From a virus, in the IMG/VR virus record IMGVR_UViG_3300030098_002773, positions 1-25,669 of that record: DNA of 25,669 nucleotides, one strand, 5' to 3'. This document shows positions 1 to 9,700 of the stretch, in pieces (positions within the stretch are counted from its first letter, which is position 1; each line of letters starts with the position of its first letter). Both the position numbers and the translations under genes were made by a program. The notes beneath the pieces are model-generated. The model did no database searches, was not told where the DNA came from, and saw nothing but the letters and a program-made list of their open reading frames with translations.

Positions 1-7
1 AACTTAG
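1..7 (+). other. Likely last codons of the capsid gene across the circular junction
   Basis: The capsid gene that runs off the right edge ends with two bases of an unfinished codon (GC). Adding base 1 gives GCA (Ala), bases 2-4 give ACT (Thr), and bases 5-7 give TAG. The stop overlaps the TAGGAG ribosome-binding site of the gene at 17, the same stop/SD arrangement seen before 1562 in this genome. This is seen in the sequence only if the ends are joined; circularity itself is inferred. Confidence 0.55.
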
Positions 8-16
8 GAGTAAGAC

Positions 17-1552
17 ATGACAATGAAAAAATCAAAACAGCAACCTTATAACAGATATGGGAATGGTGGTGATAGAGCAAAAAAACCAATATCCACTATC
101 AGAAAAAGCATTACATATAGCACAGATACTCCTGACTTGTTACTAGATTTAGATGCAACTGCAAGCAATACAGCTTCCAAAGAAGCTCCCATATCTATGG
201 TTAAAGTTAAAAATGATGGCTATGTTTCAGCTTTAGCTATATTTGCTTTCAATAAATACGAAGCAGCTGGGACTGTGCACGGAACAGAGTTTCTTCAGTT
301 TTTACTAAATCCAAACGAAGAAGTGTCTCTGCCTACCACAAAAGGAATATTAACAGATTCAGTAGAATATTTTGATGGAACATCAATAAACACAGAAAGT
401 CCACACCATACAATGAAAGCAACTACAGGGAACACAGTAACTAGTGGAGAGCTAAATAATACAACAGACCCAGTAGTTTTTGAGCCAAATAATGGAGAGT
501 TAAGTTTTAAAGTTGGTGATTTAATTAGGGTAGACGATGAAATTATGGAAGTTTTGGGTGTGTATGGTGATAATCCAACAACGACTGCATTAGCAGACAA
601 TCATATTGTTGTTAAAAGAGGAGTTGCAGGGACAGACCCAGCCACTCATTCTGGTACACCTGCTATAGATTTTGCTTTTCATAATCACTATCATTCTTTA
701 GCTAGATACAGTGTCGCTCAGACAGACTCACTAGGTAGATACAAGAGTAGTAATTTATATGGCAAAGGAAGAGCAGACAGTGGACAGTCTGGAATTGTAG
801 CTGGTAGTTTAGCTTTCCAGTTTTACACACAAGGCACAGCAACAATACCAATCAATGGTGGGGCTACACCAGATGGTGAAACAGGTTTAGTTGCTTCAAC
901 AGAGTATGGATTTGACATTACTGTTGATGGCTCTGGCAATCTAACATCAGATTTTATGAAGTTCACAACTTCAACTAACACTAAGTTTGGAGGTTCTGAT
1001 GGTGTCATACAGAAAATACAAGATGCACTAGATACATATTATTATACTAATGGCTCTAATATATTAAATGAAAGAGTGACTGTTGGTTTAGAAAATGGAG
1101 ATATAGTATTTAGAAGTGGTTCATTTTTATCAACATCAGCGATAACTATAGCTAATCCAAGTGCTGGAGAGACAACACCATTCGGTGTAGGAAGAATACC
1201 AGCTTTGTCAGCAGTTGTCCATGAGGACGCTAGAATGGAAACCGAAATAGTATATGACCCAGTAACTCACGGAACAACTTACAAAGAAATATTTATAAGA
1301 GATGATGGTAATGGTAACTTGATATGGAAGAACGAAAGAAAAGTAGGCGAAATAAACTATGAGACAGGTGCTCATTTTTTTACAATTCCAGAACGCCCCA
1401 ACGCAGAGTACAAATTTAGTGCATTACACACAAGCCCATTTAGTGGCAAACTAGACGGAACTGCTTCTGGTAGAACTAACGCATTAAGACAAGTTCTTGG
1501 AAATACAACACAACAAAAGTGTGAAGCAAAATTAACAGTCACAACCTACTAG
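17..1552 (+). CDS. Virion structural protein next to the capsid gene (possible head decoration or fibre)
   Basis: A 511-residue protein, rich in Gly, Thr, Ser and Asn and predicted beta-rich, with no membrane segment. AGGAG lies six bases before the ATG at 17; a second ATG at 23 is too far from it. Around residues 165-215 it has a pattern common in phage structural proteins (GDLIRVDDEIMEVLGV followed by VKRGVAGT and a His). The C-terminal 100 residues (FIRDDGNGNL, then YETGAHFF) also look like a virion beta domain. If the molecule is circular it directly follows the major capsid gene, and the head-tail adaptor comes downstream, so a capsid-surface or connector role is likely. I cannot assign a named family. 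A tail-fibre role is the main alternative. Confidence 0.6.
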   Translation: MTMKKSKQQPYNRYGNGGDRAKKPISTIRKSITYSTDTPDLLLDLDATASNTASKEAPISMVKVKNDGYVSALAIFAFNKYEAAGTVHGTEFLQFLLNPNEEVSLPTTKGILTDSVEYFDGTSINTESPHHTMKATTGNTVTSGELNNTTDPVVFEPNNGELSFKVGDLIRVDDEIMEVLGVYGDNPTTTALADNHIVVKRGVAGTDPATHSGTPAIDFAFHNHYHSLARYSVAQTDSLGRYKSSNLYGKGRADSGQSGIVAGSLAFQFYTQGTATIPINGGATPDGETGLVASTEYGFDITVDGSGNLTSDFMKFTTSTNTKFGGSDGVIQKIQDALDTYYYTNGSNILNERVTVGLENGDIVFRSGSFLSTSAITIANPSAGETTPFGVGRIPALSAVVHEDARMETEIVYDPVTHGTTYKEIFIRDDGNGNLIWKNERKVGEINYETGAHFFTIPERPNAEYKFSALHTSPFSGKLDGTASGRTNALRQVLGNTTQQKCEAKLTVTTY

Positions 1553-1561
1553 GAGATAGAT

Positions 1562-1660
1562 ATGCCATATCATTACGGTGGTAAAAAAAAGATGAAAAAA
1601 GGAAAGAAAAAAGTTCGTAAAATGAAAAGAAAGCCAATTACTAAAAGGAAGAGGAGATAA
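1562..1660 (+). CDS. 32-residue hyperbasic peptide
   Basis: A short ORF starting MPYHYGGKKK and ending RKRR. Of 32 residues, 13 are Lys and 5 Arg, with no acidic residue. It has its own SD (AGGAG, overlapping the TAG stop of the gene before it) and its stop directly abuts the ATG of the head-tail adaptor gene at 1661, so it fits the operon exactly. The composition suggests nucleic-acid binding, for example DNA neutralisation inside the head, or binding to an acidic virion surface; this is inference from charge and position. It could also be a translated spacer that couples the two larger genes. Function unknown. Confidence 0.65.
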   Translation: MPYHYGGKKKMKKGKKKVRKMKRKPITKRKRR

Positions 1661-2650
1661 ATGGCAACTGATTTTAAATATGCAAGTCAAAGTGATTTAG
1701 AAATGTATTATCCTAACTTCTCCCAATATGATGCTAAAAGACAAATACTAGGCTGGGAAACAACAGGGACAAGTAATTTTTACAAGGCATATAATACTGG
1801 ATTAATTACTAATTTATTTTTTGATGGCATAGAAGGTACAGCAGTAACAGATGACCCTAATGCAAATTATGAGTTTAGATATTCTTCTGGAAATGATTCT
1901 GTTGAAGTCTTTATAGATACAGCAAATCCAATAGACTTACTCATTGAAGGTGGTATTGACAATGCTACCTATTTTGACCAAATGCTAGTAAATGCGTCAA
2001 TGGAGCTCAATAATTTGCTTGATGGTAGATATGCTACCCCATTGCCAAAAATTACGCAAATAGATGAAAATACAGTGTCTGTGTCACAAGCAAAAGAATA
2101 TGATGCAATCGTAATTAAAATGACTTGCTATTTATGCGTAGCAAATATACTAAGAGCAGAGAATCAAACAGAAGAAGCTGATTATTACTATTCACAAGTC
2201 ACGAATCCAGAAAGAACAGGTATAGCTGATAGGCTAAATGCTGGTGAGTTTAAACTGTCATACGAAGTAGACGCAAAAGATAAGCAAGGTAGAGTGACCT
2301 ATAAATCTGTCTCAGGAAGTATGGACATTGTAGAAGTTGCTGGTGTGTATGTAGGCGAAAAATACGACTTATTAAAAATAGAATGTACAGTGTCAGGTGC
2401 ATACGGCGTAGCTAAAGCAAAAGTGCATTATTACGCTGATAATAAATTGTTTGGTGCCGAATCGGCTGAAAAAATTGTCACAGGTGGACTACAAACATTA
2501 CAAGGTATGGGTGGGCTGCTTGTTAGATTTCAAGGTGCGTCAATGACAGATGGAGATATATGGGAGATAGAAGTGACAAGTGCAGAAAGAGAAATATCTA
2601 ATGCACAAACCACAGCGATAAATCTAACTAGAAGAGGGTATGGGTACTAA
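1661..2650 (+). CDS. Head-tail adaptor protein (DUF1320/gp6-like) with extra beta domain
   Basis: A 329-residue protein. Residues about 100-185 (ASMELNNLLDGRYATPLPK, then a helix with YDAIVIKMTCYLCVANILRAE) match the helical core of the DUF1320/gp36 connector adaptors, which sit under the portal and close the filled head. An N-terminal part (about 30-95) and a beta-rich C-terminal part (about 190-305, with GAYGVAKAKVHYY and DGDIWEIEV) are additions to the usual compact adaptor of roughly 130-150 residues. GAGGAG in the end of the preceding mini-gene serves as SD. Its stop overlaps the next start as TAATG. The adaptor call rests on motif recognition and gene order; the role of the extra domains is unknown. 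Confidence 0.7.
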   Translation: MATDFKYASQSDLEMYYPNFSQYDAKRQILGWETTGTSNFYKAYNTGLITNLFFDGIEGTAVTDDPNANYEFRYSSGNDSVEVFIDTANPIDLLIEGGIDNATYFDQMLVNASMELNNLLDGRYATPLPKITQIDENTVSVSQAKEYDAIVIKMTCYLCVANILRAENQTEEADYYYSQVTNPERTGIADRLNAGEFKLSYEVDAKDKQGRVTYKSVSGSMDIVEVAGVYVGEKYDLLKIECTVSGAYGVAKAKVHYYADNKLFGAESAEKIVTGGLQTLQGMGGLLVRFQGASMTDGDIWEIEVTSAEREISNAQTTAINLTRRGYGY

Positions 2651-3087
2651 TGCCAATAACTCCTATTAATAATTTTAAAAACATAATGGACGCTTTGTTG
2701 AACAAAATACGTACTGAGTTTGGCAACACATTGCCTGTATATGTAGCACACGAAACAAAGAACGTGAGTAGTCAGTATTTAAAGCTACAGCCAGTAAGCG
2801 ATACACTATTAGAGTACGCAACTTTTTCAGAGACTAGAGAATATGCACTTAATATGTTATATTATAGCAACACAAAAGACATAGAAAAGGTAAAACTTGA
2901 GAATGTAATGAGAGTAGTAGCTAGGATAGAAGCACTTATCCATGATAACATTGTACTCACTTTATCTGATGGCTCAAAAGCGTATGACTGTAGAATAGAA
3001 ACATCTGAATACAACACAGAAGAAGAAGAAGAAAAGTATGTAGTGACCATGACTTTTAATTGTAAACATTTAGGAAATGTAGCATAG
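2650..3087 (+). CDS. Tail completion / tail terminator-like protein
   Basis: A 145-residue protein beginning with a helix (NNFKNIMDALLNKIRTEF), followed by alternating strands and a C-terminal acidic stretch (NTEEEEEKYVVTMTFNCKHLG). This size, fold pattern and place between adaptor and tail tube match tail terminator or completion proteins (lambda gpU / HK97 gp10 neighbourhood), which stop tail-tube growth and join tail to head. Start overlaps the previous stop (TAATG), indicating translational coupling. No catalytic motif is present. The assignment comes mostly from order and general shape, so another neck protein is possible. Confidence 0.55.
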   Translation: MPITPINNFKNIMDALLNKIRTEFGNTLPVYVAHETKNVSSQYLKLQPVSDTLLEYATFSETREYALNMLYYSNTKDIEKVKLENVMRVVARIEALIHDNIVLTLSDGSKAYDCRIETSEYNTEEEEEKYVVTMTFNCKHLGNVA

Positions 3088-3095
3088 GAGCAAAA

Positions 3096-3281
3096 ATGAA
3101 CGTAAAACCATTAACAGATAAACTAGTAAAATTTAATTATATTGGTATGCCTTGCACGTCAAAAGAGTTTGATGATTTAAAAAGTGGGAAATCAATAGCG
3201 TTGCCGAAAGAAGTTGCATTACAGATGCAGTCTATGGGATTGGTAACATTAATAGAAAAAAAGAAAAAAGGAGATAAGTAA
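3096..3281 (+). CDS. Small protein of unknown function in the tail operon
   Basis: A 61-residue protein with a Lys-rich end (EKKKKGDK). SD AGGAG lies at the preceding stop codon, and its own TAA overlaps the tail tube ATG (TAATG). No domain is recognised. The position just before the tail tube gene is often filled by small neck or tube-related proteins, but nothing in the sequence proves that. Translational coupling with the tube gene is evident from the overlap. Confidence 0.6.
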   Translation: MNVKPLTDKLVKFNYIGMPCTSKEFDDLKSGKSIALPKEVALQMQSMGLVTLIEKKKKGDK

Positions 3282-4375
3282 TGGCTATAGATACAACAAT
3301 AGTTCCCATAAGTGACGTTAAGGTTGGCATTAAAGGAGAGACTTCTTTTGGGGTAGGATTAGATAGTGCAGGAAATGATGGGACAGCATATAGACAACTT
3401 CCTATTGTGCAACCAACAAAACCAACTTTTAATGTGACTAGAGAGTCAAGATTGTTATCAGGAAGGGGCTTGGTTAAAAATTCAAGTGACACTATTTTAA
3501 ACACTAGAGGTGGAACAGTTACCATGCCATTTGACATGATTGCTACACCTAAACTTTTAGCACAGCATTTAGCACTGGTTTCACAAGAGCATAGTGAGTC
3601 TGGAAGTTATGTGCATCTAACAGAGATAGGTGGACAGGGTGCCAATATTTCTAGCATAGGTGGCTCTATTTCAAACAACATACCACATACTGTTAATCTA
3701 GCATACTATCCAAAGGCTGGTGAAGGAATAAAGCTGACTGGTGTAATGTGTTCAGACTTAACATTGTCTTTAGATTTTGGGACAAATGGTGGCTTTATGA
3801 ATATGAGTGGCAACTACTATTCTGGTTTTTCTAATCCAGTTTCGACAGGAACAGTTTTAGAGCAAACATTTGATGGCACTTTTTTAGCCCCTGAAACAGC
3901 AGGCTACTACAATATAGCTGACATGTCTACAAAGACGCTTACAGTTGATGGAGCAAATATGGATATAGTTCTTAAAAGTTTTGACGTAACTATATCAAAC
4001 GGAGTAAATAGAGTTGGATTTAACTCTAATGGTGACGCAGAAGCCTACTCTATACCAGAGTATGCAGTAACAGGTAACATGACTGTTAAGTACGATGCTA
4101 ACGTAGATTATGGAGCAGGCGAAAATGTGGTGCAAGACTTCCTTGATGGAGACACTCTAGCAATAGCAATTAATATTGGTGATGGAACAGTGTCATCGAT
4201 TGGAGAAGCAAACATCGCAATGAATGTTCAATACACAGGAGACCCATCACAAGACATATCTGAAAATGGAATCTTTCACTCATTGGCTTTTGAAGGTGTT
4301 TCAACAGGCTCTAGTGATACAAACGAAGCACTGCAAATGTCAGTATTTAGTGGTGAGTCTCAATCAGCTTGGTAA
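3281..4375 (+). CDS. Major tail tube protein
   Basis: A 364-residue, beta-rich protein. The N-terminal half has the typical layout in which a peptide carrying RESRLLSGRG is followed by strands such as GGTVTMPFDMIATP. The C-terminal half has the tube-fold signature LKSFDVTISNGVNRVGF, then YAVTGNMTVKYD. It lies right before the frameshifted chaperone pair, which is where tail tube genes sit in siphoviruses. The proteins polymerise into the non-contractile tube around the tape measure. No tail sheath gene follows, supporting a siphovirus. Start overlaps the preceding stop; an AAGGAG SD lies upstream. Confidence 0.8.
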   Translation: MAIDTTIVPISDVKVGIKGETSFGVGLDSAGNDGTAYRQLPIVQPTKPTFNVTRESRLLSGRGLVKNSSDTILNTRGGTVTMPFDMIATPKLLAQHLALVSQEHSESGSYVHLTEIGGQGANISSIGGSISNNIPHTVNLAYYPKAGEGIKLTGVMCSDLTLSLDFGTNGGFMNMSGNYYSGFSNPVSTGTVLEQTFDGTFLAPETAGYYNIADMSTKTLTVDGANMDIVLKSFDVTISNGVNRVGFNSNGDAEAYSIPEYAVTGNMTVKYDANVDYGAGENVVQDFLDGDTLAIAINIGDGTVSSIGEANIAMNVQYTGDPSQDISENGIFHSLAFEGVSTGSSDTNEALQMSVFSGESQSAW

Positions 4376-4392
4376 ACTAAAGGGTAACTAAA

Positions 4393-4653
4393 ATGGTTAA
4401 AATTAAAGGCGAAAACAAGCAAAGCATAGAAGTAGACGTAAAAGAGTTAAACTTGCGTGATAGGGGTAAATTTAACAATTTATACCACAAAGCAGAGCTA
4501 TCTGAGCCATTAGATTGGTTGTCTTTTGCAGAATGTTGTTTGGTTGGCTCTAATTTTACGGAAGAAGAACTAAACGAATTTACTGACATTGAAATCATTA
4601 TGATTGCTAAAGAATGTTACTTTGTAGTGAATAAAAAAAAATTGAAGAAATAG
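4393..4653 (+). CDS. Tail assembly chaperone, short (G-like) form
   Basis: An 86-residue protein (MVKIKGENKQSIEVDVKELN at the start) with predicted helices through the middle, ending KKKLKK at a TAG. It sits between tail tube and tape measure, the conserved place of the lambda G/GT chaperones that bind the tape measure and bring tube subunits to it. The gene ends just after a nine-A run that allows a -1 shift into the downstream frame. Length is shorter than lambda G (140 residues) but within the range for small siphoviruses. SD AGGG precedes the ATG. Context makes the call stronger than sequence similarity does. Confidence 0.75.
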   Translation: MVKIKGENKQSIEVDVKELNLRDRGKFNNLYHKAELSEPLDWLSFAECCLVGSNFTEEELNEFTDIEIIMIAKECYFVVNKKKLKK

Positions 4654-5048
4654 TCTTACGTCTTAACGTACAAATTTCTTTACAAGGGATAGCAGAAAAC
4701 CCATATTTTAAACAGTTTCCTTACGATGCAATTAATCCTTGCACTGGGAAAAAAGTAACTTTAGGTGACATTGATGATGTGCATAAAATCATGTTTGAGT
4801 GTTACAATGACTGTAATAAAAGAGGATTTACAAAATTGGGATTAGCTTTATACGAACAGAGCACGATGTTTGCAGATATGAGCAAACTTATTGACCCAGA
4901 GTGTCAAATAAGAATTAGAGAATATCAATTCTGTAAAGAGTTTAACTGTCCCCCTTATCCATCATTACAAGAAACCCCAGCAGACATAGTAGATGAGTTT
5001 ATGGTAATTCATGAAGAAATGTTACAATATAGGCTAAAAGGAGATTAA
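4393..5048 (+). CDS. Tail assembly chaperone, frameshifted (GT-like) form
   Basis: Read to base 4641, then -1 so that reading resumes at 4641 (83 codons plus 135 residues, about 218 in total). After the shift the frame is open to TAA at 5046-5048 and continues with IEEIVLRLNVQISLQGIAEN and NPYFKQFPYDAINP, then a helical, Cys-containing tail. The downstream part has no credible start of its own: the first candidate is a GTG at 4779 without SD, and the open frame reaches back to the slip site. By analogy with lambda GT, the extension should bind tail tube protein while the shared part binds the tape measure. Its stop overlaps the tape measure ATG (TAATG). Confidence 0.8.
4633..4670 (+). promoter_or_regulatory. 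-1 programmed frameshift site with small downstream hairpin
   Basis: Nine A residues (4633-4641) contain the classic slippery heptamer A AAA AAA at 4635-4641 in the zero frame. Two Lys codons in the P and A sites can re-pair after a -1 slip. The zero-frame TAG follows at 4651-4653. A short hairpin (TACGT 4657-4661, loop CTTA, ACGTA 4666-4670) lies 15 bases beyond; this is farther than usual, so it may or may not stimulate shifting. Confidence 0.75.
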
Positions 5049-6751
5049 TGGCTAACAGAACCATATATGAAATCATAGCTAAGGCTATTGGTTTTGGAAA
5101 TACAGATAAAAAAGTAAAAGGTCTAACAGGTAGTTTAAGAGCAATGGCAGGTGGTTTAGCAACCACAGCAGCTGCTTATAAAGGTTTTTCGGTAGCAGTA
5201 GAATCTGTAAGACTTGCAGGTCAATTAGAAGGTGTAGAAAACGCATTTAATAATCTAAGAAAAGAAGCTGGATTTTCAGAAAACACATTCCAAAAACTAG
5301 ACAGGGCTCTAAATGGTACAGCAGACCGTATGACTATAATGGAGCAAGCCAACAATGCAATGTTGCTTGGTATAGCTGAATCTGATGACCAGATGGCTGA
5401 AATGTTCGACACAGCCCAGAGGTTAGCACAAGCAGTAGGGCAAGATGCTACATTTGGTATAGAATCTCTTGTGACTGGATTAGGAAGACAATCAAAATTG
5501 ATGCTTGACAACTTGGGTATTATAGTTGATGTCGATAAAGCGAATAGAGAATATGCAGCAAGTTTAGGTAAAACAGCTAAAGAACTTACAGATGCTGAAA
5601 GAAAACAAGCGTTTATAAACAAAGCGTTGTCAGAAGGTAAAAGGCTTGTAGAGGGAATGGGTAAAGAGCAATTAACTACAGCACAAACACTAGAGCAATT
5701 AACTGCTGGATATACAGATTTAAAGGTAGCTATAGGCGAGTCATTAATAGACGTGGGAGCTGTTGGTTTTGTAGAGGAATTTGTTACCTCGCTAAAAGGA
5801 TTACTCGATATTAGAAGGAATGAGCAGCAAATAATAGAAGATACTGCTTTTAAATATGGAAAAAATACAAGTGCAATAAGCGAATTAGAAAATAGACTTA
5901 CTTTTTTAATACAAAAACAAATTCAATTAAAAAATGAAACTTTCGAGGTAGGTACAAATACTCGTATTTTTAGCACAAACGCAGATGCTGCAAGAGATGC
6001 TGTTAATAATTATAGTGGATTTGTTTCTCAAAACACTAGTGATATGCAAAAAAATAAAGAAGAAATTATAAATGTAAGAAAAGAAATTAATAGTTTAATA
6101 GAAGCATATAGCATATCAACTGAAAACAATGTATCAAACACAGCAGCGTTAAAAGAGAATGACATTCAAATGTCAAAAATAACTTCTTCAACTTTAGAGT
6201 ACATAAAAGCTACAAATGAAGCAAGGAAAGCTGAGAAAGAAGCAGCAGAAGAAGGTAGAAAAAATGCTAAAATAAAAAAACAAACTAATCGTGAAACTGT
6301 AGCCATATCATTAGGAGCTTTGAAATCAGTTGGCGAAGCTGTTGGTGCTGATGCTGAAACACAGCAATATTTGACAATAGCACAGGCTTTAGCTGATACA
6401 TATGCTGGAGCAAACAAAGCATTTGCACAAGGTGGTCCGTTAGGATTTGCGACAGGTGCAGCCGTTATAGCAGCTGGTTTGGCTAACGTAAGAAATATAA
6501 ATCAAGCATATAAACAATCACAAGCACAGTATGGATTCGAGGGTGTAGTTTCTGAGCCTACACAGTTCACTGTTGGTGAGCAAGGTCAGTCAGAGTTTGT
6601 ATCTGTTACACCATTAGAGGGCGTAAATAACGCTACAGCTGGAGGAATTACCGTAAACATACAAGGCAACCTCATGACGAGTGAATATATTGAAACAGAG
6701 CTTGCTGAGCAGGTGAGTGAAGCAATAAGAAGAGGAGTGTCGTTCGCTTGA
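5048..6751 (+). CDS. Tail tape measure protein
   Basis: A 567-residue protein with a long helical middle, a hydrophobic Gly/Ala segment near the N-terminus (about 33-55) and a second near the C-terminus (AFAQGGPLGFATGAAVIAAGLANVR region, about 455-485, typical of tape measures). It ends with GEQGQSEFVSVTPL and a final helix, also typical. It follows the chaperone gene and precedes the tail-tip gene. Tape measures set tail length at about 0.15 nm per residue, so this one suggests a tail near 85 nm (inference). Residues about 60-240 resemble a common tape measure N-terminal domain. Start codon overlaps the chaperone stop (TAATG), with SD AAAGGAG. Confidence 0.88.
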   Translation: MANRTIYEIIAKAIGFGNTDKKVKGLTGSLRAMAGGLATTAAAYKGFSVAVESVRLAGQLEGVENAFNNLRKEAGFSENTFQKLDRALNGTADRMTIMEQANNAMLLGIAESDDQMAEMFDTAQRLAQAVGQDATFGIESLVTGLGRQSKLMLDNLGIIVDVDKANREYAASLGKTAKELTDAERKQAFINKALSEGKRLVEGMGKEQLTTAQTLEQLTAGYTDLKVAIGESLIDVGAVGFVEEFVTSLKGLLDIRRNEQQIIEDTAFKYGKNTSAISELENRLTFLIQKQIQLKNETFEVGTNTRIFSTNADAARDAVNNYSGFVSQNTSDMQKNKEEIINVRKEINSLIEAYSISTENNVSNTAALKENDIQMSKITSSTLEYIKATNEARKAEKEAAEEGRKNAKIKKQTNRETVAISLGALKSVGEAVGADAETQQYLTIAQALADTYAGANKAFAQGGPLGFATGAAVIAAGLANVRNINQAYKQSQAQYGFEGVVSEPTQFTVGEQGQSEFVSVTPLEGVNNATAGGITVNIQGNLMTSEYIETELAEQVSEAIRRGVSFA

Positions 6752-9700
6752 TTCCATTAATAGATAAAAACAAAATCAATAATGATTCAAGGTCACCCAT
6801 AACGCATTTCGATTATTTAGTCCAAATTATAAGTCAAGACAGAACATTCTATTTAGGCACTAACGCTTTTACGGTAGATGATATATTCTACGATGACATT
6901 ATAGAAAAAATATCTGGTGCCAGTGAAAGTATTGACCTGTTTACAAAAAAAATTAAATTAAGTGGCACAACAATAGTCATAAATAATGGCAAGATTGACT
7001 ATCAAAGTAGATTCTCTGATAAAATACAAGGTGAGATGTTTGGTGCAGTAGTAGACATTTATATCAAATCTGCATCTTGTGACACCCTCCAAGACTGTAT
7101 TAAAATATCTAGCTTGCAAATTACAAGAATAACTCATGATGACAAAACACTTACTATTTCAACAGAGGATAGATACATAGATGAGTTCCATAAAGAACTG
7201 CCATTAACTGAAGACACTTTATATGAAGGCGTAGACACTTTTGTTGGAGACAATGAAAGTAGAATCCCAATACTTTATGGACACTTAAAAGAAGCTCCTG
7301 CTGTTGCTATTATAGAAAACAATGAAGAAGAAAATCCTTTTACAGATAATAATATTATTATAGTTCCAGACAGGGCATTTAAGGAAGAAAATAGAGACAT
7401 TATTGGAATCAAGCCCATATCACCACTAGTTGAGACAGACTCAGAGCCAAATCAATTAATAGAAAAAGATTCATTAAAAATTAAACTAGGAGACTCAGCT
7501 GCTACAGTATACTCTACGCCACCAGACAGGTTGCACAGAGAAATGGCTTTAGGTAATAGCCTTAGAGAGTTTGAGTTTGATACTAAATGGAATACACAAT
7601 ATACTGTATCAGAAGACAAAACACATATTAGATTGCAAACAGAATCTAAACCAGAAAATTCTGAATACACACTACAATCAAATTTATTGTGTGGCGAAGT
7701 AAGTAAGTTGATTGGAACAGAAACATTTAAAACTAAAATATATAGAGCAGATGATGTTATAATTAATATGTCTGATGACGATTATTCTGTTCCACATTAT
7801 AGTGATGATGATACTTATTTAGACTCAACAGCCCCAGTGCCAGAGAACTACGACATGTTAAGTTTGCCTGCGTTTTATTTAGATGATAAAGACACAGATA
7901 CAAATGAGGAAATATTTGAAAACGCTGAAAATGGAATACTTGTAAACATAAATCAATCTAATTATTTGTTTCAAGTTGCAGAAGAAAATTTTGGAGGATT
8001 TCCTTGGACTTCTGCAGTTGGGACGCATTTTGATTTTGACATTCCAGTATTTCAAATAGAATTTGAGCCACTCAAGTGTAGTATTGACCAGTCAAAAGGT
8101 GAAGATGACAGTTATAGTGACGCAATGATTGTTGGCAGGTTTAAACATTTTTCAAAAAAAGTATCATTTGAAAATGGAACTGTTGGGGACGTAGAGCATT
8201 TAGAATATGCTATTTATCCTGCAATAGGTAATCAAGAAACAGAAAATCTTGTAAATGTACAATCTTACAGTTTCGCTCAAGGACAAGCTAGTCCAGATGA
8301 GGTAATACAAATGTCAGAAGATATTTTAGGTTTGCCATCATTTGCAACTGGAGCACTAAATACTTCTTTTACAAATAGACCAGATTGGTTTTCTGGTTAC
8401 TTAGATGGATACGAATTAAACTTAGCTAATTTTTCTAATAGTATATTGCAAAAGTCACCACTTAGAATATATGTAGCAGAAGCACCATCATTAGGTGCTA
8501 CTATAACAGACCATCGACACACATTTCACACTTTGAGACAATCAGATTCTAATACTTGGGTAAATACATGGAGGAACTATTATGAGTCTGTAGAAAGAAT
8601 TAATTGGGTAAATCAAAATATTTTTACTGGTATTGTTATGCCACGTTTTGAAGATGATGTTGTCGATTTCAACCCAACACAACCAAGGGAACTACAGTTA
8701 GCAACTAAAGCTAATTTTAATGGAATGTTTTTAAAACGAGTGTGGTATCAAAAAGACGTATTTAATAAAAAGTTTTTTGTAGATGCAAAGGGTAAATTTA
8801 CAAACAAAACATCTAACACTCTTGGAGATGGTAAAAAACAAATATTAAAAGCAGAAAACGTGTCAATGTTTTATATATCTACAGAGCCTGACTCTGATGA
8901 GAATCTTACAGTTGCACGAGATAAAACTGACCAAGCACTTTTTGAGCTGTATGATTACCTAACAAAAGATAGATTTAAAACTAAATATATAGATGGAGTT
9001 GAGTATGATTTAGTAGTTACGGCATCTTTAAAAAATGATACGAATAACAAAATCGTGTTTTATGATATAGATATTAATGATTTTAGAGTAATTCCAGAAC
9101 CATCAAGAATAAACTATTTATTTAATTTTAATTGTAAAATTTTTAGGAATGTGAACAATGAAACTGATTATGTAGATTTGACAGACATACAAGGCAATAA
9201 CCTTGAGTTTATAGATGTTCAATTAAGATATGCTTCAAAAAATATAAACTCTGCTACAAGTATACATGATAGCTGGACATATTTTGATGAAACAGACAGT
9301 GTGGAAACACCATTTGTTTCAGTTAATTTAAGTGACCAGCTAACATATCAAAACAAATTAGCATATTTTTCTTCAGATTTTCAATTAACAACCAATAGAG
9401 TTGTTAGAATATCAATGGGCAATAATCACCCAATTACATCAAATACTGATGCACAACATGCGTACGCAGAAACATTGATACTAGAAGAAAATAAGGAATT
9501 AATTAGAAAGCCAACTAATGTGATACAAGATATTGCATATAGAGAGCTAGGTATAAATCAGCAAGTATACACAAAAAATGTAAAAGATAATAATTATAAA
9601 CTTGACTTCTCTGTTGATAAAGAATTAGAAGGAATTGAGGTGATGGAGAATATAGCAAAGTCATCACCATTTTTTTATAAAACTCAACTTCACTCAGGTC

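Noticed and set aside
4779-5048. Separate gene beginning at GTG 4779
   Set aside because: No SD, and the frame is open back to the slippery A-run at 4633-4641, so it is better read as the frameshift extension of the tail chaperone.
5221-5622. Minus-strand open frame inside the tape measure gene
   Set aside because: Shadow of a well-supported coding region; Ala/Ser-rich translation without any motif.
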